Below are positions 28,649 through 36,498 of a stretch of 64,000 nucleotides of DNA, piece after piece. A program made the position numbers and the translations under genes. Source of the stretch: a virus; the IMG/VR virus record IMGVR_UViG_3300022925_000008, positions 1 to 64,000 of that record; one strand, given 5' to 3'. Every line of letters begins with the position of its first letter. The stretch's first letter is position 1. The notes below the pieces were generated by a model, which searched no databases, was not told where the DNA came from, and saw nothing but the letters and a program-made list of their open reading frames with translations.

Positions 28649-28663
28649 CCCGAAAGTGCCTTA
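28640..28663 (-). terminator. Rho-independent terminator after gp32
   Basis: On the minus strand AAGGCAC, a six-base loop, GTGCCTT and then a T-tract form a good intrinsic terminator for the leftward gp32 transcript. It sits 150 bases past the gp32 stop, just before the second hairpin. Confidence 0.75.
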
Positions 28664-28813
28664 GTGATTGTTCTGGTGGTTTTAAGGAGAATACACTCCC
28701 GTCTTACATGTGTTCCAACGCGGGATACCCAAGGTCATCAACCAGCGTCAAGTTTACGGCTGATGAACAAAAAGCAATGCTCTTGTTCGCACGATTGCCT
28801 GACGAGCAACTTT

Positions 28814-29704
28814 TTAGTCTTCTTGCGCCAACTTAGCGAAATAAGACATTGTATCATCTTCGTTTTCATCAGAACTAGCAGAAGCGATCTCGGGGGCTGG
28901 TTTAACCTTCATAGGAGTAGGTTCCTCAGTTTTTGCGAGATCAGGATAATCAGAAGCAACAGATTGACCGAGTACTATATGCAGTCTTGCTTCTAGTTCA
29001 GCATAACTCTTATATCCCGCTGGGTCAGTAAACTCGTTCAGGTCATAAACCTTCCCATAGATTTCTTCCAACTTATCGTCGTCTTCTGATAATGCTTTGG
29101 GAGAACTGAATTCAGACTTATCATAGTTACGATAACCTTCGACGTTTCGGATCTTCAGTTTGAAAGACGCACCTTCCCAAAAGTCGAATGGGTTAATAGG
29201 ATCTTCATCCTGAAATTGTGGTTGCATAACATCCATAATCTTGTCAAAGATTTTCTTACCGAAGATAAACAGTTTTACCTGTCCTTCATTAGATGGGTTT
29301 GCTGCATCTTGCTCAACCAGAACATTTGCAACATAATGCAAACGACGCTTACGTTCGCGAGCAATTTCTTTATCGCGATCATCACCAGAGTTCCATAGTC
29401 TTGAGTTTGCCTCTGATACTGGATCGGATTGACTGATTGAAGTCAAAGACTTCTCAATGTACCATTGTCCGGTTGGACCTTTGAACCCGTGATCCCAGTA
29501 GCGAGCCCATGGGAGTTCATTACCCTCTGCTGCAGGAAGAAAACGAAGAACTGCATAACCATTGCCTGCTTTATCAACAGTAGGTTTCCAGATTCTATCG
29601 TCAACATAAGATTTTTTATCGGATGGTCCGCTATCACCAGCGGCAGCAGATACGAGTTTAGAGATAGCACTTGCGCGATTGCGCTTTAAATTTTCAAAAG
29701 ACAT
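28814..29704 (-). CDS. 32: Single-stranded DNA-binding protein gp32
   Basis: A 296-residue gp32, the cooperative ssDNA-binding protein of T4-type replication, recombination and repair. The basic N-terminal arm (MSFENLKRNRASAISKL, the 'LAST'-type region for cooperativity), the core (GNGYAVLRFLP; GQWYIEKSL; KIRNVEGYRNYDKSEF) and the acidic C-terminal tail (DENEDDTMSYFAKLAQED, which binds partner proteins) are all visible. The protein has no cysteine at all, so the zinc site of T4 gp32 is missing. AAGGA lies eight bases before the ATG. The 100 bases upstream (to 29806) are AT-rich, with no promoter I can fix. Confidence 0.9.
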   Translation of the reverse strand: MSFENLKRNRASAISKLVSAAAGDSGPSDKKSYVDDRIWKPTVDKAGNGYAVLRFLPAAEGNELPWARYWDHGFKGPTGQWYIEKSLTSISQSDPVSEANSRLWNSGDDRDKEIARERKRRLHYVANVLVEQDAANPSNEGQVKLFIFGKKIFDKIMDVMQPQFQDEDPINPFDFWEGASFKLKIRNVEGYRNYDKSEFSSPKALSEDDDKLEEIYGKVYDLNEFTDPAGYKSYAELEARLHIVLGQSVASDYPDLAKTEEPTPMKVKPAPEIASASSDENEDDTMSYFAKLAQED

Positions 29705-29805
29705 ATAGTATTTCCTTGTATTTACAATGTATGGTACTTAGTTTATCCACGTTATTCATAATATAGACATATATATTACTTCTTTTTTTTATAAAAAACA
29801 AGCAA

Positions 29806-30039
29806 TCATTCAAACGTCAGGGCATTACCCTTCGGCATGAAATTCAGGTTTTGGGCTTCGACTTCAATCTTGCCCTTTATTGCGGGAGAAATATACTTCT
29901 TAATCTCCTCTATTTCGATATTATTTTTTTCACAAAGATGAACAACAGCATCCATATAAGAAATTCGTTTTTCCAATACAGTAGATTCGACCATTTTTGT
30001 GAATTTGTTTTTTGTCAACATCAATCCATCAAGATTCAT
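29806..30039 (-). CDS. 33: Late-transcription coactivator gp33
   Basis: A 77-residue protein from the ATG at 30039, which has a GGAAGGGAAG ribosome site; earlier in-frame starts would run further into the upstream gene. The KISYMDAV-type helix (here RISYMDAVVHLCEKNNIEIE), IKKYISPAIKGKI and EAQNLNFMPKGN match the gp33 family. In T4, gp33 bridges RNA polymerase to the sliding clamp at TATAAATA promoters. Its presence agrees with the late octamers found in this window. The sigma-like gp55 partner is not in the window. Confidence 0.75.
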   Translation of the reverse strand: MNLDGLMLTKNKFTKMVESTVLEKRISYMDAVVHLCEKNNIEIEEIKKYISPAIKGKIEVEAQNLNFMPKGNALTFE

Positions 30040-30535
30040 CTTCTTCTTCCCTTCCATAAAAACCAACGTCGGTGTAAAAATGCCCTTTGGTTCTTTTAAT
30101 CTCACCATTACCCTCATAAGCATTTGCTATAACTTTCCAAACAACTTTATGTTCTCTATTCTCTCCATACCAAAAGTCACACCAAGTTCCAGTCGTTAAA
30201 TAACTTTGCATGTTTTTTATGTAAGTTTCTGCTATCTGATATTCTTGGCGCTGATTCTTATCTTTAGAATTTTTCCAGTATTTCATCCCGTTTATCTTTG
30301 CTTTCCAAATCTTAATCCATTCTTTTACCTTATCCGGATGTAAGTAATGGCCTTTATCTAGATTCCGGATATTTTCGGGAAGTGATAAGTTCTTTGCTGG
30401 ACCCCTCGCTTCTCTTGCCTTACGCAATCTCTCGGTCGCTGCAGCGCGTTGCTCTTCACTCATAGGTTTACGCTTGCGTTTAATTTTCGCCCTCTCTATC
30501 TCCCCAGAGGGTTCTTCCCATTTATTGCTCGACAT
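30029..30535 (-). CDS. Conserved T4-like phage protein, basic, unknown function
   Basis: A 168-residue protein. The ATG at 30535 follows GAGG at good spacing and is preferred over an earlier TTG. The N-terminal half is very basic (AKIKRKRKPMSEEQRAAATE, then RLRKAREARGPAKNLSLPEN), followed by a helical segment and YLTTGTWCDFWYGENRE. The same layout occurs next to gp33 in other marine T4-like phages, but no function is known to me. The basic stretch suggests nucleic acid contact. It overlaps gp33 by 11 bases and the dehydrogenase gene by 14. Confidence 0.65.
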   Translation of the reverse strand: MSSNKWEEPSGEIERAKIKRKRKPMSEEQRAAATERLRKAREARGPAKNLSLPENIRNLDKGHYLHPDKVKEWIKIWKAKINGMKYWKNSKDKNQRQEYQIAETYIKNMQSYLTTGTWCDFWYGENREHKVVWKVIANAYEGNGEIKRTKGHFYTDVGFYGREEEDES

Positions 30536-31310
30536 TTCTGTTTTCCTCATTAATATCTACGATGACGTCTAACAGAGGGCTGCGGTTCGTTATGGATCTC
30601 AATGCTGCCATATCCTTCGGCAAACAGTGACCACCATACCCGAACTTGCCGTCTGGTCCAGGAACCTGAGTATGTGAACGTCCTATACGGGGATCAATGG
30701 TAATCGCATCGACCATCTGATCAAAACCCTCAAACCCAATATCATGAAAGATCTTGTACATTTCATTAAAAAAAGTAACCTTAGTAGCAAGAAAACAATT
30801 CTCAACGTACTTGGCGAACGAAGCCTGTTGTAACGAGCAGTATTTAACTCTTTCTAGTTTAGGTAATACCTTACCCAACAACTCGTCCCAAAATCGACAG
30901 TCATCGCCCCCATAAATCGCAAAGGTCTGATTAAGAAACTCTTCACACGGATCTCGATAAACGTTAGAACCACCAAGGAACTCAGGTGAGTATGTAAAAC
31001 TACCAGCACGTACTCCTGCTTCCCAATCTAACCAAACAGGGTCAACGGCTGATTTGATCAGATACTTTGTATTACCATACTTATTAAACACTTCTTCTAC
31101 GTGATCTGTATTGCAAGAGCCATCTTCGCGCATAGGAGTTGCTACACAAACGATAACAGCGTCAACCGGATCAATTTGTACATCGCGGTAATAATTGTAT
31201 CCTTTTGCGGGATCATCGATATACACATCAACTTGATTTGGATCATATCCTTGAAGCGCGTACTCAACAGCAACACCAACTGTTCCAAAACCTGCTATTA
31301 CTATCTTCAT
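30522..31310 (-). CDS. Short UDP-glucose/GDP-mannose dehydrogenase-like protein
   Basis: A 262-residue protein of the nucleotide-sugar 6-dehydrogenase family, which oxidises sugar C6 with two NAD+. The NAD-binding start (MKIVIAGFGTVGVAVE), the CVATP segment, YSPEFL near residue 110 and the active-site GYGGHCLPKD with C229 are present. It stops soon after that cysteine, so the C-terminal UDP-binding domain of typical 390-450-residue enzymes is missing. It may act with a different substrate or oligomer. AGGAG precedes the ATG. It may supply the sugar cassette at 33.6-43.9 kb. Confidence 0.78.
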   Translation of the reverse strand: MKIVIAGFGTVGVAVEYALQGYDPNQVDVYIDDPAKGYNYYRDVQIDPVDAVIVCVATPMREDGSCNTDHVEEVFNKYGNTKYLIKSAVDPVWLDWEAGVRAGSFTYSPEFLGGSNVYRDPCEEFLNQTFAIYGGDDCRFWDELLGKVLPKLERVKYCSLQQASFAKYVENCFLATKVTFFNEMYKIFHDIGFEGFDQMVDAITIDPRIGRSHTQVPGPDGKFGYGGHCLPKDMAALRSITNRSPLLDVIVDINEENRNVEQ

Positions 31311-31360
31311 ATAATTGGTCTCCTAAATATATAAACTATTCTACTACAAATGGAGTTGAC

Positions 31361-31627
31361 ATGTCAACCACCGATATTTTCGATTTCGGTTTTACTGCCG
31401 TAGACGAACAAGAATTAGATGCTGTTCAGCAAGCAGAACAAACGATTCAGGCAACGTCTGCAGAAGCAAGCTCAGCACAAGAGAGATTAGAAAAATTATT
31501 TAATGCTATCCAACCTCTGCTAACTAATCTAAAAAAGAACCCTGAAAAAGATTATATTTATTGGCCTAATCGATTGTCTAAAGTTGAACAGTTTGAAGAT
31601 TTGATTCAAGGAATATATTCTTCTTGA
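31361..31627 (+). CDS. Isolated plus-strand phage protein, unknown function
   Basis: An 88-residue acidic protein (MSTTDIFDFGFTAVDEQELD...) with a coiled-coil-like middle (AEASSAQERLEKLFNAI) and a C-terminal YIYWPNRLSKVEQFEDLI. GGAG sits five bases before the ATG. It is the only plus-strand gene in a long minus-strand region; a TATAAAC sequence at 31329-31335 could be a degenerate late promoter. Its 3' end overlaps the convergent gene at 31606 by 22 bases. I recognise the FDFGFTAVD start from T4-like phages but know of no function. Confidence 0.7.
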   Translation: MSTTDIFDFGFTAVDEQELDAVQQAEQTIQATSAEASSAQERLEKLFNAIQPLLTNLKKNPEKDYIYWPNRLSKVEQFEDLIQGIYSS

Positions 31628-31929
31628 TAAAGAACATAGTTCTCAGCACAATCTTCTGCCCATTGCAATGAGTGCCCAGAACAGTCGATGGTTCTGACAA
31701 ACTTTGATTGTTCATATAGATCAACAAAGTAACCGTTTTCTGATTTCAACAAAACAGATTCTTTTTTGCCATCGCGCGACCAATGCCTAGATATCTCTTC
31801 TGCGATCTGTACATTTCTTTTATGTTCATATTTTTTCATATTTTTATTTCTAAAGATAAGATCCCATTGTTTGTCGAATTCAGATTGAGAGACTGATAAT
31901 GGTCTAGGTTTGCTTCCTTTGCCTGTCAT
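31606..31929 (-). CDS. Small conserved phage protein, unknown function
   Basis: A 107-residue protein starting MTGKGSKPRPLSVSQSEFDK, a strongly patterned N terminus seen in T4-like phages, followed by QWDLIFRNK. The remaining 70 residues are mixed alpha/beta and contain CSGHSLQWAEDCAENYVLY. No function is recognised. It lies two bases from the next gene upstream and converges on the plus-strand gene. Confidence 0.65.
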   Translation of the reverse strand: MTGKGSKPRPLSVSQSEFDKQWDLIFRNKNMKKYEHKRNVQIAEEISRHWSRDGKKESVLLKSENGYFVDLYEQSKFVRTIDCSGHSLQWAEDCAENYVLYQEEYIP

Positions 31930-31931
31930 AT

Positions 31932-32546
31932 TTACTCCAGTATTAATCCGTAATCTTGCCCTATAACACCCATTGTTTGATCCTTTTCTCTGGTGATAAA
32001 CTCATTCCACCATTGAGGGGTTTCTCTTTTTTTCCACTTTGCAATATCCTGTTTTGCAATCCAATAGTAGTTACGATAAGAAGCGATAGAGTTTTTTTCT
32101 ACGATACATTGGGGGTAATGTTGCATAGCAGGAATTGGTTGAGTGAATGGACCATCAAACATATCAGTAGGAGGAAATAAAAGATAATCAGACAGTTTTC
32201 TAATGGATTCATGCACTTTCCCATAGCGATAAGTATATTCATCACCCAACGCTATCCACATATCATATAGCCACTGATAATTCTTTATAGAATCTCGAAC
32301 CCAAATGGCAGATGGGTGGTTTATATGAGAAGCTTTATAGAGAACAGAATTCATTTCACCATTTTTTAGAAAGTACCGTTTAATAGATCTTCCATTTGCG
32401 GTTTTGCCCATCCACATAGTACCATCAATAACTCTATGCGCTGTAGAAAGTAACTGCGCGTATTCAATATTCATCTTGACAACATGTTTGTCACAATGCA
32501 TTTGCGCGCAAATAACAGGGTCTTTGTGCAAATAAAAGATATTCAA
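31932..32546 (-). CDS. Conserved phage protein with CDKHVVKM motif
   Basis: A 204-residue protein. The N terminus MNIFYLHKDPVICAQMHCDKHVVKM is followed by EYAQLLSTAHRV, HPSAIWVRDSIKNYQWLY and DEYTYRYGKVH. This motif set marks a family common in marine T4-like phages. The paired Cys/His and conserved Lys could form an active or metal site, but I cannot name the reaction; a DNA glycosylase-like role has been considered and is not supported by visible residues. It has a four-base ATGA overlap with thyX. Confidence 0.65.
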   Translation of the reverse strand: MNIFYLHKDPVICAQMHCDKHVVKMNIEYAQLLSTAHRVIDGTMWMGKTANGRSIKRYFLKNGEMNSVLYKASHINHPSAIWVRDSIKNYQWLYDMWIALGDEYTYRYGKVHESIRKLSDYLLFPPTDMFDGPFTQPIPAMQHYPQCIVEKNSIASYRNYYWIAKQDIAKWKKRETPQWWNEFITREKDQTMGVIGQDYGLILE

Positions 32547-33223
32547 CTTTGAATTTCCTCAACAGCTGCCGTTACATCTGGAAAGTGTGTTTCAAGGATT
32601 TCCCAAGCGGTCTTTGCTACGTCCATGTGTTCTTTCTGAGTACCATGGCCCATCCTAAGATCACAATAGTGGATCCACGAGCGAAGAGTGCCGGACATGT
32701 ACAACGTAGTCTCGGTCAATCCCTCGGGCAGTAATGCTCGAGCTTGCTCTTTTGCAATGCCAGTGTTTAGTGCCATTTCATAGTAATCTTTGGCGACTCT
32801 AGATACTTCGGCTTGCATCTCGCGGAAGACTTCTTGTGCTTTTTTCTGGCGTTCTGCATCATCATCTATTAGACTTAACTGACGATTAGTGGGATGTTGT
32901 TTGCGCGCCTCTCGGTTTGTTACAAACGATTCAGAAACCGCATATCGTTGACTAAATTCTTGAAACGAGAACGAACGATGTCGTAGAATCTGCCTAGAGA
33001 TATCACGCGTCGTAGTAATTTCCATTGTAACACTGACCATCTCAAACGGAGACCAGTGCCCCTCTTTGATCAGATAACTAAGGAGTTTTTTAGCAGTTTT
33101 GGTATTATTCTGATTGGCGGGATTACTTACACGCGCTGCGTACGCTATCAACTCAGCGGCATTTTTACATCCAGTAATTGCGCTAGGGGTTGTTATACCT
33201 ACTAAACTAACTTTTGTTGTCAT
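32543..33223 (-). CDS. thyX: Flavin-dependent thymidylate synthase ThyX
   Basis: A 226-residue ThyX, which methylates dUMP to dTMP using methylene-tetrahydrofolate, FAD and NADPH. The signature RHRxxSxxExSxR is present as RHRSFSFQEFSQR, with LLSYLIKEGHWSPFE upstream and ARALLPEGL and SWIHYCDLRM downstream. The ATG at 33223 has GAGG nine bases upstream; longer forms overlap the previous gene deeply. With NrdJ (48179-50098) it would supply thymidine for phage DNA. Confidence 0.92.
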   Translation of the reverse strand: MTTKVSLVGITTPSAITGCKNAAELIAYAARVSNPANQNNTKTAKKLLSYLIKEGHWSPFEMVSVTMEITTTRDISRQILRHRSFSFQEFSQRYAVSESFVTNREARKQHPTNRQLSLIDDDAERQKKAQEVFREMQAEVSRVAKDYYEMALNTGIAKEQARALLPEGLTETTLYMSGTLRSWIHYCDLRMGHGTQKEHMDVAKTAWEILETHFPDVTAAVEEIQS

Positions 33224-33398
33224 ACTTTCCATCCTCATATTCGCCAGGAACACTATAGTATGCAATCACACGATGTAATGCATTTACTAAATTTGTATCT
33301 GGATATCGTGTATCTTCATTTATATCTAGATCTTCTTTAAGGTGTTCAATTACAAATTGATCAAGTGCTTCGCCTTTAATCATTTCTCTTAAACGCAT
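33207..33398 (-). CDS. Small acidic protein upstream of thyX
   Basis: A 63-residue protein (MRLREMIKGEALDQF...) with no recognised family. The ATG at 33398 is preferred to a TTG six codons earlier because GAGG lies nine bases before it. It overlaps thyX by 17 bases. A TATAAT hexamer (33405-33410) with TTGTTT 17 bases upstream lies just ahead of it, between this gene and the tRNAs. Confidence 0.6.
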   Translation of the reverse strand: MRLREMIKGEALDQFVIEHLKEDLDINEDTRYPDTNLVNALHRVIAYYSVPGEYEDGKYDNKS

Positions 33399-33404
33399 AA
33401 TATT

Positions 33405-33433
33405 ATTATACCTCAATTAAATATTTAAAACAA
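33405..33433 (-). promoter_or_regulatory. Possible sigma70 promoter for the thyX operon
   Basis: On the minus strand TTGTTT (33428-33433), 17 bases, then TATAAT (33405-33410). The -10 is perfect; the -35 has three of six matches. Transcription would start almost at the first codon of the small gene, so either a later start codon is used or the tRNA operon promoter reads through. Moderate evidence only. Confidence 0.4.
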
Positions 33434-33435
33434 GT

Positions 33436-33519
33436 TGGTGGAGGGGGCTGGATTCGAACCAGCGTAGCTCTCGCGTCAGATTTACAGTCTGATGGTTTTA
33501 ACCACTCACCCACCCCTCC
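33436..33519 (-). tRNA. tRNA-Tyr (anticodon GTA)
   Basis: A class II tRNA with a long variable arm. The acceptor stem GGAGGGG pairs with CCCCTCC, followed by A and an encoded CCA. The anticodon GTA is at 33483-33485 and the T-loop reads GGTTCGAATCC. It is four bases from tRNA-Asn, so the two probably share a transcript. Confidence 0.93.
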
Positions 33520-33523
33520 GAAT

Positions 33524-33599
33524 TGGCTCCCTGTCGTGGGCTCGAACCACGGACCCAATGATTAACAGTCATTTGCTCTACCAACTGAGCTAACAGGGA
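33524..33599 (-). tRNA. tRNA-Asn (anticodon GTT)
   Basis: The acceptor stem TCCCTGT pairs with ACAGGGA, then G and an encoded CCA. The D-loop AGCTCAGTTGGTAGAGC, the anticodon GTT (33564-33566) and the T-loop GGTTCGAGCCC are all standard. Both tRNAs read codons (AAC/AAT, TAC/TAT) frequent in AT-rich phage genes. Confidence 0.94.
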
Positions 33600-33615
33600 A
33601 TAGTGCGGCAAGTTA

Positions 33616-34293
33616 TTAAACAATAAACATCTTATCGTGTCCGACTTTGCAAGATGGATCAACCCAAATATCTATTCCGGCCATAATAGCGTCGCGACAG
33701 AAAGCAACGTCTTCAGAACACATTTCTGTGATATCATCAGAAATTTTAATTGCTTTAGGAGCGAACCATGGATATTCCATTTTTTCAAAGACACCTTTCT
33801 TGATCAAGACCCACCCAAAACCGATGTAGTCTGCCACAAAAGGCTCTTCTTTTTCTTTAATTTGATTAGAAGAAAGGAATTGGTAAGAACCGTGCTCTAG
33901 GAAGAATGATTCAGACATTACTTCTACAACGGGGGTCATTCTACTTCCATCTGTCATTGTAAAGGGTTGACAGTACCACCCAGAAGCAATATCTTTGTCC
34001 ATATCTACAAGTTTCTGAAAAGCATTATTATCAAAAACTTGATCTGAATCAATCCAAAGCATATAGTCATAATCCATACCACCAAAGGGTAATTGATTAC
34101 GTCCCCTCAACGTGGAAGCGCCAGCGACTTTACATCGAGCAAAATTCACCATAGGCGAGTAATGCTGAGATATCAGAGCTCTCCCTTTTTGAGATTGAAT
34201 GTAAGCGACCAATTCGACAATTGATGTAATAAATTTGCCAGAGTATGTTTTTCCTGGAAGACAAATTACAATTGTTTTGTCTTTAATAATCAT
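33616..34293 (-). CDS. GT-A-fold glycosyltransferase-like protein
   Basis: A 225-residue protein with a DxD-type metal/nucleotide-sugar motif (MLWIDSDQVF, around residue 80), preceded by NFARCKVAGASTLRGRNQLP, and a later FGWVLIKKGVFEKM plus EDVAFCRDAIMAG region. This pattern belongs to the GT-A superfamily glycosyltransferases carried by marine phages. The acceptor and sugar cannot be told. It lies at the low-coordinate edge of the sugar cassette, next to the tRNAs. Confidence 0.65.
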   Translation of the reverse strand: MIIKDKTIVICLPGKTYSGKFITSIVELVAYIQSQKGRALISQHYSPMVNFARCKVAGASTLRGRNQLPFGGMDYDYMLWIDSDQVFDNNAFQKLVDMDKDIASGWYCQPFTMTDGSRMTPVVEVMSESFFLEHGSYQFLSSNQIKEKEEPFVADYIGFGWVLIKKGVFEKMEYPWFAPKAIKISDDITEMCSEDVAFCRDAIMAGIDIWVDPSCKVGHDKMFIV

Positions 34294-34337
34294 ATTTTAT
34301 CTCACTTTAACAATGTGGTTAATTATATATTGAATCT

Positions 34338-34475
34338 TTATAAGGACAATGTCGCAATAATAACTATTGCCAAAACTAATGAAAATGTTGCAATACTATG
34401 CACAGTATTCATAAAATTATTTTCAAAATCAGAAGTTCTGGCGACCCACCCATTTCTGTTTTTTCTTCTTTCCAT
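34338..34475 (-). CDS. 45-residue single-span membrane protein
   Basis: The ATG at 34475 has AAGGA eight bases ahead. The basic N terminus (MERRKNRNGW) and the C-terminal hydrophobic helix (IATFSLVLAIVIIATLSL) predict a single membrane span. No family is recognised. A similar small membrane protein is encoded just upstream. Confidence 0.55.
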   Translation of the reverse strand: MERRKNRNGWVARTSDFENNFMNTVHSIATFSLVLAIVIIATLSL

Positions 34476-34486
34476 AAACGAAATCC

Positions 34487-34636
34487 TTAGATAAAATGAC
34501 TTAAAAAAATTGTTCCTAAAGCGATAGCAAAACAAAGAATAGACCCGACGATCGTTTCGATTTCAGACTCGTAATAGACGATTGGTTCTTTCTTGACAGG
34601 TTTTTTATACACACATCCGACTCCGTTACCGACCAT
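34487..34636 (-). CDS. 49-residue single-span membrane protein
   Basis: The ATG at 34636 follows GGGAGGA at good spacing and lies one base after the stop of the upstream gene, so translation is coupled. The N-terminal 25 residues are hydrophilic (KKPVKKEPIVYY) and the C-terminal ones form a membrane span (IVGSILCFAIALGTIFL). Function unknown. Confidence 0.6.
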   Translation of the reverse strand: MVGNGVGCVYKKPVKKEPIVYYESEIETIVGSILCFAIALGTIFLSHFI

Positions 34637-34637
34637 A

Positions 34638-35012
34638 TTAGAATATCCTCCCAAAATCAATGTTAGACCAACCTTCACTATCACACATCCATGCAGTACC
34701 ACACTTCTCGTTGACAATGATATCACCCACAGAAACCGAATGCATTCGAGTGAATTTCTGGATGCAAGACCCTTCAGGACCATATCCATTACCAACATGA
34801 AACACATCTTCGAGGGTATCAACACCCGTCACACGAGCAACTGATGAGAAATGCTCTTCCATCCAAGGTTCATAGTTTTCTGAACCGCTGAACTTGACAT
34901 CACGTTGGATTGCGATCTCGGGAAAGTCACCGAAGTCGCCGCCCCAACCAACCTTATTCAAGTGGTCTGAAGCTTCGTTGCTGAGGTGAAACTGGTGGAT
35001 TAAGTAAGACAT
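34638..35012 (-). CDS. Conserved hypothetical protein, soluble
   Basis: A 124-residue protein. The layout MSYLIHQFHLSNEASDHLN, EEHFSSVARVTGVDTLEDVF and MHSVSVGDIIVNEKCGTAWMC is that of a widespread phage family without a known function: a KOW-like 'SVGDI' strand near the C terminus and a predicted alpha/beta core. It is the first gene of a three-gene set with the two small membrane proteins. A TATAAT-like hexamer lies upstream at 35039-35044. Confidence 0.6.
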   Translation of the reverse strand: MSYLIHQFHLSNEASDHLNKVGWGGDFGDFPEIAIQRDVKFSGSENYEPWMEEHFSSVARVTGVDTLEDVFHVGNGYGPEGSCIQKFTRMHSVSVGDIIVNEKCGTAWMCDSEGWSNIDFGRIF

Positions 35013-35090
35013 ATTCTTTCCTTTTTGCTTATGTAATTATTATACCGCGCTTTTTGCTAAAAAGAAACCTATGCTAAGTTGTTGATATCA

Positions 35091-35777
35091 TTACATTTTT
35101 GACGTTTTGTAGAGTTCGATAGTGTTGAGGAGTTTTTCCGACCAGTTGTCTCTGTGCTCGACAAAGACCTGCGCGGGTTCATTATCCACAGCAATTATGG
35201 TAACGAGTTGGGTAATAGGAACTCCGGTTCTCTCTTCCCACATGATGGCATATGCGGCTTCTTGTTGGAAGTAATTCTCGATATATTTTCGCAGTTTGGG
35301 TTTTCTGCTCGTTTTGTAATCGATGATTGATATTTTCCCATCAAACTCAGCAACGCAATCAACACGACCAGCAACCCCAAGATGGTCGCTGTATAGGGGA
35401 AGTTCTTGACCATATACCTTTCCAATTCGTTCGTCTAATATATCCTTTACGGTAAGAAAATTACTCACAATGTTCGGCATATACCCAGAAAGATAATTGG
35501 GGTCGTTGTTTACATATTTTTCAATAAGTTCATGAACTGCGGTGCCCCGTGTTGCCGCCCGATAAGAAATTTTATTCGCTTCTTCCTCGCCAATTCTTTT
35601 CTTCCAGGCGTTGATCGAGTCTTCGGACAAAACGCTGAGAACAGTTGTAATTGAAGGATAGTTGTTTTCTGGCGTCACATAATAACGCTTGCCATCAATT
35701 TGTGTTACTGATAGATCTTCATACCCCAAATCAACTGTACTATGTTCAAACAAGTCCCTTTCTCTTTTTTGATTCAT
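35091..35777 (-). CDS. RecB/Cas4-like PD-(D/E)XK exonuclease
   Basis: A 228-residue protein with the motifs of the RecB-type nuclease family in order: RGTAVHELIEKY (motif I helix), GVAGRVDCVAEFDG (the aspartate), IIDYKTSRKPK (the D-x-K core) and YFQQEAAYAIMW (QxxxY helix). Such enzymes trim or degrade DNA ends. It may act in host DNA breakdown or in recombination with gp32. It overlaps the neighbouring gene by 32 bases. Confidence 0.8.
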   Translation of the reverse strand: MNQKRERDLFEHSTVDLGYEDLSVTQIDGKRYYVTPENNYPSITTVLSVLSEDSINAWKKRIGEEEANKISYRAATRGTAVHELIEKYVNNDPNYLSGYMPNIVSNFLTVKDILDERIGKVYGQELPLYSDHLGVAGRVDCVAEFDGKISIIDYKTSRKPKLRKYIENYFQQEAAYAIMWEERTGVPITQLVTIIAVDNEPAQVFVEHRDNWSEKLLNTIELYKTSKM

Positions 35778-36498
35778 ATTCTCTTCTTTGCTTTCGGTTT
35801 AATTTTTTTAAAATTTCTTCTTCTTTTTCAAGTTTTTTCTTTTCTTGGATAATCGTTTTCTTACTTTTATAAACAACGAACTCCATATTTTTCTGCTTGG
35901 GAATCTTAATGTCGTCATGATTATGATGAAAAACAAATTTTGTATTAGGGAATTCAGCAAACATGTTATGCCAAATGGGTCGCCAATTGCTAATCAATCT
36001 AAAGTTGTTAGTGTCTGTACGGTCACTGTACAAATACAAATCAGTGACTGATCTCATATTAAACTCAAACAAAGTGTCGAACCCATACATGTGAACTTCG
36101 GTCGCTTTGTGACGATTGCAGGCGTAGTGTACCGCCATGTGTCCGCAATTAAAATTAGTTGCTGCTTGGGGGCTTCCAGGTTCGCCACAGTAATCTGGAA
36201 CAATTAGATTAAATTCTTTTATCAGGGGGGCATATTTTAAATAGAAAGAAGATTGACTAGGGTCTTCCATCCAAATTTTCGGACGAGTGCCTAATACCCA
36301 CGGGTACATATCTAAGTTGACATGTCCTTCGCTAAGTGATTTCATCATCTTGAAATCTACCATACAGGTTGCATAAACTTCATCGCGAGGAATTGCGAAT
36401 GGAGGCATATTGCACAAAAGTTTCATGCCTGTACGTTTTTCGCTCATATAGTGAACTGACTGGTCGCCATTTCCAATTACATGGACTACTCTATTCAT
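35746..36498 (-). CDS. Putative GT42/DUF115-like sugar enzyme
   Basis: A 250-residue protein. The N terminus VVHVIGNGDQS is the 'GNGxS' nucleotide loop of GT42 sialyltransferases and DUF115-type proteins, and NCGHMAVHYACNRHKATEVH followed by MYGFDTLFE matches the second half of their active site (compare the 'SGxxxCxxAIALGYKEIYLSGID' segment of CstII). The last 45 residues are a highly charged lysine-rich tail. A sialic-acid-like transferase is a possibility, not a demonstrated function. It overlaps its upstream neighbour by eight bases. Confidence 0.5.
   Translation of the reverse strand: MNRVVHVIGNGDQSVHYMSEKRTGMKLLCNMPPFAIPRDEVYATCMVDFKMMKSLSEGHVNLDMYPWVLGTRPKIWMEDPSQSSFYLKYAPLIKEFNLIVPDYCGEPGSPQAATNFNCGHMAVHYACNRHKATEVHMYGFDTLFEFNMRSVTDLYLYSDRTDTNNFRLISNWRPIWHNMFAEFPNTKFVFHHNHDDIKIPKQKNMEFVVYKSKKTIIQEKKKLEKEEEILKKLNRKQRREYESKKRKGLV

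Noticed and set aside
28708-28836. Possible 42-residue plus-strand gene between the terminators and gp32
   Set aside because: The reading frame is open, but the only purine-rich site is too far from the ATG, its end is antisense to gp32, and no homology is recognised.
31932-32546. Pyrimidine-dimer glycosylase (DenV-like) identity
   Set aside because: The size and the CDKHVVKM motif do not match T4 DenV, and its catalytic N-terminal threonine/glutamate arrangement is not visible.
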